Shown piece after piece: positions 6,301 to 6,768 of a stretch of DNA of 6,768 nucleotides. The stretch is taken from the NCBI GenBank assembly GCA_018648945.1, contig JABGQJ010000424.1, positions 1 to 6,768 on the forward strand. Reading direction: 5' to 3'. Source of the DNA: Victivallales bacterium (GTDB lineage: Bacteria; Verrucomicrobiota; Lentisphaeria; Oligosphaerales; Lenti-02). The notes below the pieces were generated by a model. That model did no database searches. It saw nothing but the letters and a program-made list of their open reading frames with translations, and was not told where the DNA came from. The translations under genes were made by a program, and so were the position numbers. Numbering within the stretch: position 1 is the stretch's first letter; each line of letters opens with the position of its first letter.

Positions 6301-6768
6301 CCTTCGCAACCAAGGACGACCACAACCGGAGCGGCGTGCGAGTCGTGCCGTTCGACCTCCAGGAGACCGAGCTGAGCGGAGTGGTGTGGTCTGATCTCAA
6401 CAGCGACGGGGATCTGGACGGTGGCGAGGCGCTGCTCCGTGACCGGCTGCTCTTCCTGGATGCGAACGATGATCAACTGTGGACGGCGGGCGAGGTCTCG
6501 ACCCGCACGGCGGCGGACGGCACCTTTACCTTGCGAACACCCTTTGGTGGCACACACCGGGTGCGGATCGCCCTGGTCGCGGACGACCGGCTGAGCCTGC
6601 CTGTGGCCGCATTTCCCGGCTACGATGTCGCCACGGTTGCCGGGCAACTGGTGGGGAATCTGGACTTTGGTCTGATCGACGGAGTGGCCCCGACTGCCGA
6701 CTTTGACCTGGTGGTTGCGAATGCCCTACCCGCGCAGTTCGCCGGCACGATCGACGACCCGACGGCCA
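3321..6768 (+). CDS. Giant multidomain secreted protein: SRE linkers, FN3 repeats, Ig-like, PA14, chitobiase-like, SdrD B-like (3' end missing)
   Basis: The frame is open from ATG 3321 to the window edge, giving 1149 residues and continuing beyond. Residues 1-27 are a signal peptide (hydrophobic I8-L23, likely cleavage after STA27). Then: Ser-Arg-Glu motifs at 38, 58, 73, 78, 196, 216, 334 and 354; five fibronectin type III-like domains at about 90-189, 228-327, 366-469, 475-563 and 565-654; a bacterial Ig-like domain at 658-776; PA14 at 786-922; a chitobiase-like sandwich at 931-1009; and an SdrD B-like domain at 1017-1119. The last residues (GTIDDPTA) look like the start of another Ig-like module. 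Cysteines are rare. No catalytic domain is visible, although PA14 and chitobiase-like modules often accompany glycosidases. A surface adhesin or matrix protein is the best guess, with an enzyme domain possible in the missing part. It is probably co-transcribed with the Gly-rich secreted protein upstream. Domain calls are by eye; FN3 and PA14 are the surest. Confidence 0.9.
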   Translation, partial: MTARSSPIIIHRVAAILVVALALVSTAQSNVLLRETLSREFSVQVGAFSDPVIKEIVSREVSFQNGSEADLLSREVFSREFGLAVTTAAVPARITQLVVDSSPDGTQATLAWSAYDELAEHDVTEYRVYVQDIPFTDVTPLSPHMVVPAGTYTVDLTGLGAWQDHYFAVVAVDLQGGFDTTVNYAASYVQGAELISREFSLHSGGISDPVIQELVSREVHLAVTTPAVPDPITQLTVSAAPTGETVTLSWTGYDEIEQGDVKEYRVFVSDQPFTDVGGLAVHTVVPTGTKIVEITGLTAWQDAYLAVVAVDLLDGFDPTVHYAANYVLSQEVVSREFTLHSGGVSVPMQQQLVSREVTLLVPDDAVPAPVTGGGSGFTAATSTGAYKAADLSWPNYDELAQLDVVKYRIYVADAYFDDVTAMAPYQRINAGISGCTVGGLDSNAIYYFAVVAEDAGGRFDPVVHAASSLTSPGGVSAVQNLAVESGATSLIYTWDPPAEGELFLKHYELFLDGATVPVVLTEDAETYTASGLDPAHGYSFQIVAVDIFDNDAGSSSISGATWLANPTPTKKQLDGAVRLAWDAATPGALLQEYAVYQSDAEFTDVSAMSAVATTTDVRETISGLTNLDTYYFAVVAINITDGFSPTVTALAAIPQPDVQGAKVIAAAPSGAGAVGAGVAQVLQSFTVTFDDVMKPESFTADDVTVTAPARAEVTVLGVAALSETRFEVSLADAVAAGTYTVEVGPDILDEADNAMDQDDDGTNGEGTDAYSFDIVLSDPGLPVGTGDGLLAEYFSDENKGGTSWRRRDVTVNHAWGSAAPFAGPAADHFSAIWAGELEVRFDSDYTFRLVVDDGARLWLNDVLVIDGWNGSRAELAAAPIALTRGRHTVRLEYVERTGNAEIEWQWSCPFFATQTVPQSQLFSGLAEAEFAATPTVSPAGGTVTSATDITLASTTAGANLYYALTVADPEVPGDWTLYSPGTPIHLVADATLRAFATKDDHNRSGVRVVPFDLQETELSGVVWSDLNSDGDLDGGEALLRDRLLFLDANDDQLWTAGEVSTRTAADGTFTLRTPFGGTHRVRIALVADDRLSLPVAAFPGYDVATVAGQLVGNLDFGLIDGVAPTADFDLVVANALPAQFAGTIDDPTA
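3432..4727 (+). repeat. Three tandem SRE-linker plus FN3 units with a 138-residue period
   Basis: Each unit opens with SREF, about 12 variable residues and a second SREV, then a short Val/Thr linker and an FN3 domain starting A-V-P. The first two residues of the pairs are S38/S58 (plus an extra copy at S78), S196/S216 and S334/S354; the pair spacing is always 20. Units 1 to 2 and 2 to 3 are offset by exactly 138 residues (S58-S196-S334 and S78-S216-S354; also W112-W250 inside FN3). The third FN3 is slightly longer (W393 is 143 after W250). FN3 domains share W-x-x-Y-D-E, a Y-R-V/I-Y strand, F-x-D-V, and a final F/L-AVVA-x-D strand with GFD/RFD. The fifth FN3 (565-654) keeps FTDV and YYFAVVA but no SRE linker follows it. 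The DNA copies have diverged, so the duplications are old. Confidence 0.8.
5292..5648 (+). other. Bacterial Ig-like (Big_5-type) domain with calcium-type loop
   Basis: Residues about 658-776 of the large secreted protein. VTFDDVMKPESFTADDVTV has the form 'F-(S/D)-x-x-(M/V)-x-x-x-(S/T)-F', typical of SbsA-like Ig domains, and TRFEVSLADAVAAGTYTVEV is the matching central strand pair. It ends in a loop with D756, D758, D760, G761, N763 and E765, an arrangement like calcium-binding D-x-D-x-D-G loops. It links the FN3 array to PA14. Calcium binding is inferred from the pattern. Confidence 0.6.
5676..6086 (+). other. PA14 domain
   Basis: Residues about 786-922 of the large secreted protein. Landmarks are GLLAEYF (788-794) at the start, an F-x-A-x-W-A-G-x-L segment, then FDSDYTFRLVVDDGARLWLN with the conserved D-D-G, IDGWNG, and a final strand from HTVRLEY to EWQW (903-906). 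The ending VPQSQLF is the usual close. PA14 is a beta-barrel found in toxins, adhesins and glycosidases; in yeast flocculins and epithelial adhesins the adjacent aspartates help hold calcium and sugar. Carbohydrate binding is therefore plausible but not shown. Confidence 0.85.
6111..6347 (+). other. Chitobiase/beta-hexosaminidase C-terminal-like domain
   Basis: Residues about 931-1009 of the large secreted protein. AATPTVSPAGGTVTSATDITLA is followed by NLYYALTVADP, a Trp-x-x-Y-S-P-G-x-P-I segment, and ATLRAFATKDDHNRSGV. This matches the 'P-x-x-S-P-x-G-G-x-(F/V)-x-x-x-V/I-x-(I/V)-x-L ... I-Y-Y-T ... Y-x-x-P-(I)-x-(I/L) ... (T/A)-L-(K/R)-A-x-A' pattern of this family. It is a small beta-sandwich, common as an accessory module in secreted enzymes and surface proteins. 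It has no catalytic role. Confidence 0.75.
6369..6677 (+). other. SdrD B-like domain with two EF-hand-type loops
   Basis: Residues about 1017-1119 of the large secreted protein. It opens LSGVVWSDLNSDGD and ends NLDFGL, both typical of SdrD B-like repeats of surface proteins. Two 12-residue loops fit EF-hand spacing: D1025, N1027, D1029, G1030, D1033, E1036, and D1047, N1049, D1051, E1058. The loops start 22 residues apart. A-D-G-T-F-T-L (1065-1071) is the usual central strand. Calcium-stiffened stalk or spacer is the likely role. Confidence 0.7.

Noticed and set aside
5808..6647. - strand frame (279 residues) opposite PA14 and the following domains
   Set aside because: The sense strand encodes PA14, chitobiase-like and SdrD B-like domains; the antisense frame is a composition artefact.

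Overview
The window is GC-rich DNA with strong G/C third-position bias. All four genes read on the + strand. From left to right they are: the 3' end of a small membrane protein with a ribosomal L7/L12 C-terminal-like helix motif (ends at 203); a complete FAD-dependent oxidoreductase (361-1728); a complete secreted glycine-rich protein (1932-3281); and the first 1149 residues of a very large secreted multidomain protein (3321 to beyond 6768). I see no RNA genes, CRISPR arrays, insertion sequences or attachment sites. No untranslated gap exceeds about 205 bases.

The gene types suggest a free-living Gram-negative bacterium with large secreted modular proteins, such as Planctomycetota, Verrucomicrobiota/Lentisphaerota, Armatimonadota or a related uncultured lineage. 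This is inferred from domain style only. No taxonomic marker gene is present.

The left half (1-1728) is cytoplasmic or membrane-associated metabolism. A tail-anchored L7/L12-like protein is followed, after a 157-base gap with an imperfect hairpin, by an oxidoreductase of the FAD_oxidored type whose substrate cannot be read from the sequence.

The right half (1932-6768) is a probable two-gene unit for exported proteins. The genes are 39 bases apart, each has its own Shine-Dalgarno site, and both products begin with signal peptides. The first product has a repetitive Gly-rich body of probable beta-helical type. The second has, in order, a cluster of short Ser-Arg-Glu (SRE) motifs, five fibronectin type III-like domains, a bacterial Ig-like domain with a calcium-type loop, a PA14 domain, a chitobiase-like beta-sandwich, and an SdrD B-like domain with two EF-hand-type loops. 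The window ends just as another Ig-like module seems to begin. Together these look like cell-surface, adhesive or matrix proteins, possibly carbohydrate-binding.

The most distinctive signal is in the large protein. SRE motifs are spaced exactly 20 residues apart and are embedded in a super-repeat of exactly 138 residues that joins an SRE linker pair to each of the first three FN3 domains. I do not recognise a named family for this linker.
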